From Alligator mississippiensis (taxonomy: Eukaryota > Chordata > Crocodylia > Alligatoridae): a DNA stretch of 64,000 bases. A program made the translations under genes and the position numbers. The stretch's first letter is position 1; each line of letters opens with the position of its first letter. The stretch spans positions 16,934,501 through 16,998,500 of the forward strand of contig NC_081835.1 of NCBI RefSeq assembly GCF_030867095.1, given 5' to 3'. The notes beneath the pieces are model-generated. The model ran no database searches. It was not told the DNA's origin and was given only the letters and a program-made list of their open reading frames with translations. Shown one piece after another: positions 1 through 11,335 of the stretch.

Positions 1-791
1 GATATGCAGCCCGGCAGCTTGAAGAGCTGTGTCCAGCTGGTAAGTCTGTTGTAGTGGAAGGGGTGGGGGAAGGGAGGGGTGTGGGGGGGGCAGATCAAGG
101 CTCGTGCAGTGAGAGAGGGAGTGTGGCGGGGCTGGGGCAGGCACTGCCCAGGTGGGGCGTGGGGTGGAGCCGCGGAGAGTGGGGGGTGTCTCCCACCGCT
201 GCCCAGACCCCAGGAGGGCATGGGGGGGCACGTGTCCCCCAGATCTGCATGGGGTAGGGCGGCTGATTCTGGGGCTGGTGGTGGGCTCTTCCTGGCAGGG
301 GCTGGGCTGCGCGAGGGGCAGGCAGTGGCAGTGCTGGGAGTGGGACTACAGCGGAGTGCTGTAGCCACCCCAAAATTCGCCGTAGCCTTCCCTAACCTCC
401 CTCCCTGTGCTGCTGCCACCCACCCTGAGCGCAGCCCGGCCTGGCTCCTGCTGTGAAGAGCCCGACACTGACTCCAGCCTGCAGCGGCAGCTGCCCTGCC
501 CTGTGCGGATCCAGGGGGCATGCCCCCCACCCATGTCCTCTTGGGGTATGCGCAGCAGTGGGAGCCGCCCCTCCCCCCCTGGGCCCTCTGGACAAGCCGC
601 GGCTCCATCCTGCGCCCCGCCCTGCCCTGCCCTGCCCTGCCCTGGCTGGGCAGTCCCTGCTCCAGCCTCACTCATTCCCTAATCGCGGGGGCCTCGACCT
701 ACCTTCCCCCCACGCCCCTTCCCTTTCCCCTCTCCTTTCACCACAACAGACTTACCAGCTGGACACAGCTCTTCAAGCTGCCAAGCTATGC
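1..791. repeat. GC-rich foldback (long inverted repeat) element, cut by the window start
   Basis: Bases 1 to about 345 are matched, as the reverse complement, by about 395 to 791. The outer parts agree best: a shared block with GCAGCTTGAAGAGCTG and TGTCCAGCTGGTAAG occurs near 13-45 and inverted near 745-780. Inner parts also align, including a GGAGCCGCGG block and a CCCCAGGAGGGCATG-like block, with small mismatches. About 50 bases form the loop. The element is much richer in G and C than its flanks. It looks like a non-autonomous foldback DNA transposon lying upstream of, or in an intron of, CHCHD4. Its outer end and any target-site duplication cannot be defined because the left arm starts at or before base 1. 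The small open frames in it are by-products of base composition. Confidence 0.7.
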
Positions 792-1190
792 TCCTGGTCC
801 CATGCATGCTGCAGCTGCATACACGCACGAGGCATTTATTGGCCACATTATCAGCCTCATCAGGCAAAAAAGGCCAATTTCTGATCTAGTCATTTTCTTT
901 ATATTGTTGCCAATCCAATATCAGACTGATGTATTGGTGCACCTCTACTGGTATATCTTATTACTTTAAATGCACACTTATCTATACCTCAGCTCCACTG
1001 GAGAAAAAAAAATGTTTTTCATTCTATCCTCCAAGACAAGGTTTCTGTATTGGAAGCTTGTTCCTTCTATGAGGAAAGATCACCACCAATTTGACAATTA
1101 AGAACAATAGATGTGTTCCAAAGGTTTGTATGTGGGAAGTCCTGTTTTATGGTCATGTTTGGAACTTAAAACTAACAACTTCTGCTTTGG

Positions 1191-1585
1191 TAGTGCTCAG
1201 CCTTTCGGCCCCACAGGGCTGGTCTGCTGGCTGGATTAGGTCCTACCTCCCAGGGTCGGGCCCTGCTCTGCCTTCGCCTGGTCCCGTATGCTTGGATTAG
1301 GCTCTGGTGCTTTGCTGCCCCTGCACACGGGAAGTGATCCCTAGCATCCTGTACCACACAACATGCTGAAATCAGCACCCCCTCCCCACTGCATGTCTGA
1401 CCTAGCATACAGGACTGGGCTACCAGGCCCATGCGGCTCCCCATAGATGCCAGAAACTTAGCAGTAGGGGAACAGCAATTAACACTGCCACTGCGCCCCT
1501 GATGCCAGGCTTTTAGACCCACAGGGAGCCTGCAGGCTGGATGATACAGCTCCGGGAGCCAGATCTTTGGGGTTGATTACCCCTG
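1191..1585. mobile_element. probable hAT-type non-autonomous element
   Basis: The left edge reads AGTGCTCAGCCTTTCGG and the right edge reads GGTTGATTACCCCTG, which resembles the imperfect ends of short hAT elements elsewhere in this window. The interior is richer in G and C than the flanks. No 8-bp target-site duplication is convincing, so the borders are approximate and the call rests on end similarity only. Confidence 0.4.
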
Positions 1586-3447
1586 GTTTAAGAGAATTAT
1601 TCAGCAAGGAATTGCAGTGCCATAGTGCCCTCATCCTAGTATTTCAAAACTTTTCCTGTGTTGGTTTTAAGTGTTAGAAAAATGTCTGTTAAAATGCCTG
1701 GTTGATGTTCGATAGTCTCCCTCGGTGACTTAGAATCTAGTTTGCTCAATTTACGAAGCAAAGGCATATTTCTAATACACTGCAGGTGAACTTTTTGCAC
1801 TTTGTTTCATGTTATCCCTAGTAATAAAGAGCCTGAAATTGGCCATCCATATCCTTGTCTCGGTACCTCTTGTTTTTTCTCTCGGGAGCCTGCCAAGTTA
1901 TGCCAGAATTCCCACGATGCACTCCACTAGTTACATTTTGCCAATAAAATACGGTCACAAATGGGTCTTGTAGACTCTTATAAAACTCATGTTGTTCAGT
2001 TGAGTTTGGTATTTGAGTCTGGACAGAAGTTCTTCAAATGTAAATGATATTAACGGCAGTTCTTCAACTTGCTGTGAGGCATAGTGTTGTAATGCAGATG
2101 GTCATAGCTCAGTGCTTTTTACACCCACTTTGCTTCATCCTCTAATACCCTTTTTTCATCATCTGGTTTGATTAAGTTAAACTGAGTTTTGGAAATTCAT
2201 GAGATTCTTGAGGGGAAAAGTGTGACTATAAAAAGTGAGCTTTCACTCAACAGTTGGCTTTTCTTGTTCATGCTTTCTGTTTTCTTGCTTAAATGAATTG
2301 GAGGCACCAAGCAATGACATTCTTCAGTAGGCTGCTGTCCTATGGCAATAGAAGTTCATAATACTCAGCTAAACAGCCATTTTCATCCTGGAAGCTTGAA
2401 CTGATACTAGTTGGAAAGTAGCACTTTGATGTGCCCTCATGATTATAGGGCATAGGAGACACCAAGCATGATCCAAAGCCCATGCAGACAGTAGGAACGT
2501 TTCAGTTGAACTTAAATTGGATCAGACCAATTTAGAGTCTCATAACGACTTTCATGCTGGAAATCAGCATTGACGGCATTTGATCTACTCCATGGTTGCT
2601 AGTCATCCCATAACTACTTAGAACAGCTGCTTTCAAAAGGAAAGGGCTTCTACTGCAGTGATACACATCCAGTGTCCAGCACTGCATGGAACAGCAAACA
2701 TATCACTGAAGGGCAAAGTGGGGAAAATTTCTAGCTGTTAAGAGGTGAGAGGAAGCCTATGCTAAACTAAGGAAAGCCAAAAGAAGCTATTCTAGATTGG
2801 CCCATGATTACTTTCATGTTGGAGATAGATTGAATAGGCCACCTTAGTATGCTGTGGATATCACACATGCAACAATTCAAACATAAGTTTTTACATATGA
2901 GAAAATATGAGGTAAATATGAGAAAATCATCCAAGGACTCCATCTGCTAAAGCTGTGTACCGTATTTGTGCCACCCCTGTCCCCGCAAGTTAAAGAGCTA
3001 AAACAATAGTGTACTATATGTTAGATTTAATAATACAAATTAGCTCCTTTTTTTTTTTTTAACAGAATTCTGTCACTTCCACTTCTTACCTTCCCTCTCT
3101 TTGTTGTCATACCCGGACAGGTTCCAGGTTTCTTTTCCGTATGATGATTTCATTGTTCATCTTCAGCTTCTGTACATTGCCTTCCCTCCTTCTCTCAGAC
3201 TGAAATGGGCCATGCATATTAAACTAGGATCTCTTCCACAGTAATGAGTCAGGCAGGTCAGGGCTGAGGATCGCTAACTTACACTGTAGAGGCTGGTTTG
3301 CTCTGCCATCGTTCATGCTGTTTTGGTTTTGTGGTTATAATAGAGTCCAGTCTCTGATGCTGTGACCCAGCAACTTTGATGCAACTTTAAAACAAAATTA
3401 CCTCTATGGAACACCTAATTTTTCTTCTGTCTCTTATGTTTGTTCAG
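1586..3447. other. non-coding, presumed CHCHD4 intron
   Basis: The acceptor at the end of this stretch (TTGTTCAG before 3448) shows that it is intron of CHCHD4. I looked for the preceding CHCHD4 exon, which should end in an acidic segment before the Gly-Leu-Ile-Leu junction, and did not see it, so earlier exons probably lie upstream of base 1. No repeat family was recognised apart from a T tract near 3048-3060. Confidence 0.5.
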
Positions 3448-3743
3448 GATTGATATTGCCTAATGGAGATATCAATTGGAATTGTCCATGCCTTGGTGGA
3501 ATGGCTAGTGGCCCCTGTGGAGAGCAGTTCAAATCGGCCTTTTCCTGTTTCCACTACAGCACAGAAGAAATAAAAGGATCAGACTGTGTGGACCAGTTCC
3601 GTGCCATGCAGGAGTGCATGCAAAAGTTTCCAGACCTTTATCCCCAAGAAGATGATGATGAAGAGAAAGAAAAGCCAAGCAAAGATCTAGAAGCTGCTTC
3701 TACGGAAGCCACTGTAACCGAAGAAGAGAAGGGATCTAGCTAA
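3448..3743 (+). CDS. CHCHD4: CHCHD4 / MIA40, terminal coding exon (intermembrane-space import oxidoreductase)
   Basis: This exon encodes the catalytic and structural core of CHCHD4 (Mia40). The protein oxidises small cysteine-rich proteins entering the mitochondrial intermembrane space, working with GFER/ERV1 and AIFM1. After an acceptor AG at 3446-3447 the exon opens in phase 1 (G|GA). Counting the first Leu (TTG, 3450-3452) as residue 1, the redox Cys-Pro-Cys is at 12-14. The twin CX9C motifs are C23-C33 and C46-C56, and an acidic Glu/Asp/Lys-rich tail leads to a TAA at 3741-3743. All catalytic and structural cysteines are present. The first codon is TTG inside an exon, so it is not a translation start. 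The roughly 45 N-terminal residues expected for the family lie on upstream exons not seen here. An intact reading frame, a real splice acceptor and 3' UTR-like downstream sequence argue against a processed copy. Confidence 0.96.
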
Positions 3744-4515
3744 TGAAGATGCAAGGAGGCTAGTGTCTCCGCTCTCTGAATTTAGAGCCATGAACTTTTG
3801 CAAAGTGTCTGTCTTTGATTCTTCACGAAGCGTTTTACCATTAATGTTCTAAACACTGTATCCTATGAGTTAACTTATTACAGGAGAGGAGACCTCAGCC
3901 CTATGGTCTTAATAGTAAGCACTGCAGAAAGAACAAGTTGATGTATGTACCATGTAACGTGTTAGTGGACACCACCACTGCTTTAACAATACTTTTTTTT
4001 TTTCTCTCTAGTACTCAATTTGCCTCCAAATGTACAAAAAAATTCTTTAAACTGAGAATTTTTTTAGCCAGTATATCAGGTCTATATCCATTTCACTGTA
4101 TTTTGATCAGTAGTTGCTCCTGTTTAATGTATTCTGTGCTGTTGATAGAAATTGCGTAAGTTGTTTTTCCTAACCTTCTCTGTTGGAGTGGTCCAGAATG
4201 CTGACATGATCTGTTTAGATTGTGCAAACTCTAATTTCTAATGGCACAATTAGATACCGGTTGCATTTACTACTGATCCCAGGTAAAGACTTTCTGAAAA
4301 AATGTTAAAATATTTGGCTTTTTTTTTATAATTTAATTATAGTTGCATTTTGAAAATGCTATTGAGTAACCTATGATTTAAGTTTCAAGTAAATGGGAAA
4401 AATAGTGATCACTGTGGTACTCGTTTCTTCTGAAAACACTGCTTTTCAGGTCCCTCTGTTACTGCTTGCTCCTCCTGTATGGTTACGTTCTGACATATAT
4501 AGTTTTGACAATAAA
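3744..4515 (+). other. CHCHD4: CHCHD4 3' untranslated region (probable extent)
   Basis: AT-rich sequence without introns or a sustained open frame follows the CHCHD4 stop. The end is set by the first good AATAAA signal. The extent is inferred, and a longer or shorter UTR is possible. Confidence 0.5.
4510..4515 (+). terminator. CHCHD4: candidate CHCHD4 polyadenylation signal AATAAA
   Basis: A canonical AATAAA hexamer lies about 770 bases past the CHCHD4 stop, in AT-rich sequence with T/G-containing sequence downstream. This is a motif call only; no transcript evidence is available. Confidence 0.45.
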
Positions 4516-5064
4516 CTTGAAATGTTACCCAGAGTAACAGTCTCAGAGCAGATACTGTGACTTGTGCATATTAAACAATGACAATCTTTTTACCTTGATT
4601 AAAAGCTCATTTCTCTCTCTTCTTGGTACCTCTCCTTGCTTGGTGTGAGGCACATGGCATTCTCTTGCATTGTAAAGAGATTGTGAACTCATCTGAAATG
4701 CCTGTTCAGTAGGTATAAATGAACTACTTTCAGCTACTATGTACAGGATTTATTCCTATCCATCTTTAGGAGCCATGAACAAAGTAAAGCACCACCAGAG
4801 CTGAGAGTGGGTAAATACAGGCACCAAAATTCCTTAGCATGATTATGGATTATGGGATTACTGCTTGCAGGCAAGGAGGATGTTACATTAGAGTTCTTTC
4901 TATTAACAAAAACCTCGCCCTCACTGTCATTGTAACATGCTTCGTGACTGGTATGTTACCGTGGTGTAAGTAATTGTCCATTATTGCTTGGTTTTTAGCA
5001 TATTAGCCAGATGTTTCTAAAATATAGCAAAGTAAAATTATGGCATTATTAATTTACCCTAGAG

Positions 5065-5501
5065 CAGTGGTCTCCAACCTTTTTAAGCAGGAGATCACCA
5101 TTGGCATTTAAAAGCAACCCTAGATCTACCATGTGTTGTTGCCATCCCCCTCTGCTCATCAAGAAAATCTGTGGGAAGGGAAGTGGGCAGATCTAGGCAG
5201 AAAGAGAAAAAATTATTTGGGGGTGCGCCTCCCCAACAGGTAAGTCCAACCTGGCCGGGGCCCCACTCAACTTACCCGTGCTCCTGCTTCTGCGGCACTC
5301 TCCCTCATCACGGGGGCCTCAACCTAGCCCTTGCAACCTAGCCCTTGCCTGTTCCCTCCCCCATGGACTGACCTGCTGGGCTGGGATGGGCAAGTGCATG
5401 CATGTATGCGGGCACTCAGCCCCCCCACCCCAGCCTCGGATTGACTCCAAGAGGCTCCGAGATCTACCGGTGGATCTCAATCCACTGGTTGGTGACCACT
5501 G
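5065..5501. mobile_element. hAT-superfamily non-autonomous element with perfect 8-bp target-site duplication
   Basis: The ends are CAGTGGTCTCCAACC on the left and GGTTGGTGACCACTG on the right, an excellent terminal inverted repeat. The element is flanked on both sides by the identical octamer CCCTAGAG (5057-5064 and 5502-5509). Eight-base duplications and CAG...CTG ends are typical of hAT elements. The interior is GC-rich and has no transposase frame, so it must have been mobilised in trans. It lies just beyond the CHCHD4 3' UTR. Confidence 0.9.
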
Positions 5502-5509
5502 CCCTAGAG

Positions 5510-8500
5510 TGTGCAACAATATTTATCTTCTTACCTTTCTTGGCATCCACAGGCTTTTGTCTCCACCATTCAACGTTGCCAGTGCTCTGTAGTCATACTT
5601 TGGCATATTGTTGTATGCTTATTAAGTTATTTAAATCTGAAGGAACCCACTTCTGTTCTTTTCTGTTGACATTTAAGCTCTTTGAATTTTAGTCCAGTGA
5701 TTGGATCTTCGTGGAAAAGTGGGGAAGGAGATGGAATTAAGTAACTGGCACTAGCTCAATTCTAGGGGGATGGTGGCAGGTACTCAGAACAGACTTTACA
5801 TTTTCAAAGAAGCAAAGTGTGACAAAGCCTCTCAGTCTTTGCATGAAGCAGTGAACAAAGCAAATGCCAAGTTAACAACCTGAGTAAGCGGGCACAAAAG
5901 CGACAGCGCGATAAAACCTTGGCGCCTAGGCAGTTGGGCCAGGGAAATAATCTCAGGCCATCAGATAAATGCTGGGCACTAATATATGTATATATAATAG
6001 GAGACACACACACACCTCTGCATTTACCTGAATCATTGTCTTTTTTGGGTGGAAACCCAACTTAATGTCTGTCAAAGGAAGAAACAGGGTGAAGGAGATC
6101 TCTGTTCTAAGAACTGCTTGCCTGTTGTGCTTTTCTTCTGTGCTTTTCTTTCCCACGCTGCCTTGTTTTGAAGCTTTAGGATTTATTATCTGAGAGTGTT
6201 TTTTGACATCTGTGTACTGACTAGAATGCAAGAGGGCTAGTCATGTATTTATGCAAGACCTGAATCTGTACTTAAGTCTTTCAACGGCATAGTCCATACT
6301 GGGAAAAATCACTATTTACTAATGGCAGTACCTCCTTTTTTCTGTCCAAATGCAGGAAATAAAGAGTCCTGTCCAAAGAGCTTACATTGTTTTTCATTTT
6401 TCTTATTTTTGTTGAGTTTTCTTACTCAAAATGACACACTCAAAATAAAATATCCATATAAGACCAGATTGGTACTCTATACTAAAGTATATTGCTACCT
6501 GTGCTATAACCTGAACACAGTATTTTTGCTTCTCTGTCCCAGATTCTTTTCTTGAATAGCTTCCCATGTTTTACCACAGAAATAATTACAATACCCTGAT
6601 GAAGGAAAGAGGTTCCTTTACCTACAACATATAGTTCATTCACTGTTTGTTTATTTGTGGAAAGAATTGCTGGTGTGTTTAGTGCCTTAAGAGCCCCAGT
6701 CTGAAACCAGGAGTCCAAGTAGATGCTGTACAAATACAAAATGTTTGATGTAAATAAAGCAGCTTTCATAATTTTTTACATAATAAATATTATAATTTTT
6801 ATATATGCATAAAAAATAATCGCATGCTCTTTCTTTCTCATGAAAGGATGTCTAGAAAGTCAACTACATCATGAGTATTTTATAAAACTGGAATTCTGGG
6901 GTTGCAGGAGCTGATGCACTCATTAAGAGATACCAGCTGCTAGAAACTAGAACTAGAAACCATTTCATCCTTCTCAATTTTCTGTTAGGGCCTCATAATT
7001 GAGACATCTATTTCTTTCAAATTCCTCATACTCTGAAGTGATTTTTAAAGTAGAATTGTTAAGTGATACTTTTACGCCTCTGACTTATAGATCAGTTGAA
7101 CTCCATTTTTCTGTTTCTGCCAGCTGTGTAAACTGCACTTGAAATCTGAGAGTTGAGCTGTGTTCCTCCTGCCTCATGCATTATCAAAAGCTTGTTAAAA
7201 AATGGTCTTAATTTGTTAGATTGTTTTACAAGCCAGAATAAAGAATCCAGTTCATTCTGTCTTCCACTTAAATCCTTACAGCGCACTTATCATCATGGTA
7301 TGTGGACTCTGCCATGCCAACAGAAATAGGACTCAATAAAAACTTGTGTTTGGGTTTCAAACCCCTTATCACCTCCATGGTATATTTTGCACTCTGATGA
7401 AATGACGCACCCCTCCCTTCTGCGTGTTGGGGTTGGGGCTAGGCCATGCCCCCTTCTTTATGACTGGATGGGATGGGGCCCTGCCACATCCACCCTGGGC
7501 ACCAGATTGGGACCACCTGTTGGATCTAGCCCACAGATGGACTGGGCACTGCCCATCTGACCCGCTGGGCAAAAAGATTGGGCACTAAAAGTACTCTGTA
7601 CTTTAACTGCATGTCAGAGATTTCAAATGGAGTATCATTAAATAAACTTTGCTAGAAATATGACCCCCCATGTGGTTCCTAATCTTAGTCTCTTTTTTTT
7701 CTCTCTCCTCCCTCTGCTTCCCTAATTACCCAGCAAAGTCTGTAAAGACATGCAGGTCTTGCTCAGGTTCAGGACCATCCTCTCTGAGCATTGGCATGTT
7801 CAGGTTGGAAACAAAAACCTACATTTTGTTCCGAAAGGTGGCTATTAGATACAGATGCAGCTAAGACTCCCTGATTTAAATACATCATCATATCATAACC
7901 ATTAGAGAATTAGGGAAGGAGATTGGTTGCCTCAATAATCTGGAGCCATTCACTCTGGTCCTGCTAGACCTTTTTTCCTTTAAAATGTCTCTAGAGTTCA
8001 GCTGCCATTTCAGTCCTGGCACCTAGCAAAGCAATGATGGGGACTGCTCGTGTAGAGTCAGCCAGCTCCTGCCCTGTTCTGAATAGGACTAGGCAACACA
8101 TTGCACTAAACACCAGCAGCCTGTCACACTAGTGTTTCCACTGACAAGACCAGAGTTGGAGCTGAAGTTATGCTAACAGTGGGAAGTTTCGAGAAGGAGC
8201 CTCATGTAAGTACAAGAGATGAAGCTGAATAGAGCAAAACCGCAATGCTTTGAAATCCTCTTTGGCACCTTAACATGTAGCTCATCCAAAATGTGTACCA
8301 GCGGTATGCCATCTTTGGAGGAAAATGATTATAAGCAGCTCAGCCAGATTTTAAGTCCACCTCCATTTGAGTGATTTTTAATGTATAGAGAGTATAAGGT
8401 ATTAGATCTATGGAGCAGCAGGCTGAGATCTTCCTTTGGCTGATTCCACAGTGATCTCTCTCCTGCTCTGAGCTATTTTTTTACAGCTATTTAGAATAAG

Positions 8501-10867
8501 ACTGCTTGGAAATCGGGTGCTTCTAGATGTATTTATGGTTGATGCTTAGAATAAAGCAGGGGTATAGCAAGCCCTTTAAATGCCTGGGAAAGGTGGGAGT
8601 AGGAGTGAATTATACTGACCAGTGCATGGAGAGTGGGGGAGTTAGGCAGAAATCAGGTTCTCTGGAGCTGCTTCATGTGCCCCATTTGCTTCCTTCCGCT
8701 CCCCAGGCGTAGGTCTGTGCTTCCCATGACAAAGTGTCCCCTGGAGATAGTGTAATTTCACCCCACTGTCCCCCCCAGATACACTACAGGGCAAAGGGCT
8801 GGACAGTGCAGAGCTACCGCTGCTGTGAGAAGGACTCCTGAAGGGAGGGGGTCATACTAGTGCCCTCTCTAACTTAGCACCAGGGGCTGGTGCCCTGCTC
8901 ATCCCCCATCCCAGTTACATTACTGGAATAGAGAGAGGAGCACCCACCTTTCTTCATGTGAATATTATTGTATTGTTGGAAGTTATGGGGCAGGGGGGAG
9001 TATAGCATCTTTCTGGAATACTGTGAAGTAAGCACATAGGAAGCATGGTTGTTGGTTTCTTTTTTCACTAGGAGGCTTTTAAATGTTCCCGCTGCTGTTT
9101 ATACGTTGCACACCAGTAAAAGGCTGCGGCGGGTGCTTCTTGCACCATCGCAGAAGCATTTAGCCAACAACAGTTTAAGTTGGAGCAGCCCTTTCCTGCG
9201 TTCTGAGCCATGGAAGAAGCCCGTGCAGCCCATTGAAATGCTTGGAATGTTGCTTTATTTCCTGTCATTTGCTGATTTAATTGAAATCGTTAATAAAGGG
9301 CCTTTTGTCCTGTTAGTTGTGGTGAGTGCAGTGTTGTGGCTTTTTTTTTTTTTAATCTTTTTGCTATTCAAAGAAAATAAACTTGGAGTTGGCAGCGTTC
9401 CACAAGTGGTGTCAAGGGGGAAACGTGTGGTGGTGGCGGCCTGTTGGAGAACCGTCAGCATCTTCTTTCTGTTATTAACTTTATTTTCCTCTAGAATTGG
9501 CTTTCCTTTTTTCCTTTCTTTTTTTTTCTTCCTGGCATGAATTCCATACTCTTAACATAAACCCTGCTCAGAAGCAGCACATAAAGAGAGCAAAGGGAGA
9601 GCAGTCTCTAAAGAGTAAATGTGCAAAAAAGAAAAGTATGTTACAGATCAGCTTTGATATATCAGCGAGCAGACAGATCATGAAGGCCCTGTCACAGCCA
9701 ACACAAAGAGCACAGGAAGATTTGTAGTGACTGCACACTGCAGATTAACTCAGATCCCACAGCAGGGATGTGAAGGGAAAGTGGGCATAGGATTTGCTAT
9801 GCCACATCTGATCATTGGTCCAGCAAGTTTGATATCCCAATTCTAAAGTGACAGACATCATTAGAAGGTGTGGGGGGAAAATAGCTCAGCTGATTCCCTT
9901 TGACCTTTGTAATATTGTTGCATGTGGAGGAAGATATTTATTCCTGCACTCCTCTGAGCATTTTACATCCCGAAACATAAGCATTATTATTATTGTAGCT
10001 GGCATAGTGACAAATATTGGTCAGAAATTGAAATGTCTTTGAGCTTTACTCTCATTTTAAAAAGTCATGTTACAAATATATCCAGCTGAGATGGGCTTGA
10101 GCTGTAATGTTCAGAGCCAGATCTGATGTTTCCACAAATTCAAGAATGAGAGTAGGAGGACTGGGTCCTCAATTTTTTTTTAAATAATGATGAATTTCTG
10201 TGTACTTCACCACATTAGTTTTGTAATTGCCATTCAACTAGCAAAGAAAGAAAGTAATCAATTTACACAGCTAATGTAAGGGACTACTGCAGTTAAACGG
10301 GTAGGTACCCTATAACACTATTCAGTTTAAAGTAGTATAGACAATACAGAACTCCTGTCAGAGATGCAGGCACAACTCCTACTGCTAAATTCTGCATTGG
10401 TAAAAATGTGGACTGTAGCTTAGAACTGAAAATTCACCTAATTGACACATCCTAATAATGCATGTCAATAAGTCATGGATTGAAGGCTCAGTGCTATTAT
10501 TTATTACGTTAATAAATCTGCATGCAGAGTAAGCCACTCCGAGTTTGGAGGCGCAACCGTCTTAGTGGAACCACACAAAATGCTAAAGATTCATGGGTGC
10601 CCCAAAGAATTCCCACATCATTTGCACCAAGTTACAGGGCTGAATCTTTATGATGTGTTAATATATTCTTCTCAAAAAAGAAGTAATTATGTTTTTAAAA
10701 AATGGTCATTTTAAACCTTTGTAAGCTTTGGGCCTTTACAGTCAAGACTTCTCCTCCTCACTCTAAACACCTATTATTGTGCCTGGTGTCCTGCAAGATA
10801 TCAAAGCCTAATAGAGTAATATTTGGAATGTAGTGAGGAAATTTGAGTTCTCAGTCCCACACACTTT
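5510..10867. other. intergenic spacer, mostly unique sequence
   Basis: No coding exon was recognised. There is a short AT/CA-rich patch near 5983-6017, a locally GC-rich block near 7380-7580 that may be an old repeat fragment, and C-tracts near 8760-8780. The block 9090-9480 has the look of conserved non-coding DNA and is treated as a finding. The open frames here are short and have no recognisable domain. Confidence 0.5.
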
Positions 10868-11335
10868 GCACTTGGATCATAGGAAAGTAGTAACTGCAAG
10901 GGACCTCATGAGGTTATCTAATCCAGACCTCTGCTCAAGGCCAACTAAGCAATTCCAGCCAAGTGTCTGTCCAACCTGCTCTTGAAAAATTGCAGGGATG
11001 GAGCTTGTGCAACTACTCTAGGTAGCCTGTTCCAATGCTTGACCACCCACATAGTCAGAAAGTTCCTCCTAGTTGCCAACCTAAACTTACTCTGCTGCAG
11101 CTTGAAGCCATTGCTCCTAGTCCTGTTCCCTGTGGCCACAGAGAAAAGCCCATCTCTGTGCTTTCTATAATCACCCTTCAGGTATTTGAAGACTTATCAA
11201 ATCCTCCCCTCAGTCTTCTCTTCTCCAAAATAAATAACCCTCGTTCTTTCAGCCTTTCCCAGTACATCTTGCTTTTCCAGGCTTCCAATCATTTTTGTTG
11301 CTCTCCATTGGACTCTTTCCAATATTTTCCAATCA
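10868..11335 (-). mobile_element. CR1 LINE fragment (3' part), reverse orientation
   Basis: On the - strand the sequence encodes the hallmark C-terminal CR1 reading-frame pattern (RLATRRNFL, then VVKHWNRLPR, then FKSRLDRHLAG). The + strand shows the inverted CR1 3' region, with CAAGGGACCTCATGAGGT near the 10,900 end. Only a 5'-truncated piece remains, as is usual for CR1. Confidence 0.85.

Noticed and set aside
3450..3452. Codon 3450 as a CHCHD4 start
   Set aside because: It is TTG, inside an exon with a clear acceptor at 3446-3447; the real start is on an upstream exon.
9049..9540. 163-codon + strand hydrophobic frame
   Set aside because: Poly-T tracts produce Phe/Leu runs that mimic membrane segments; no recognisable protein.
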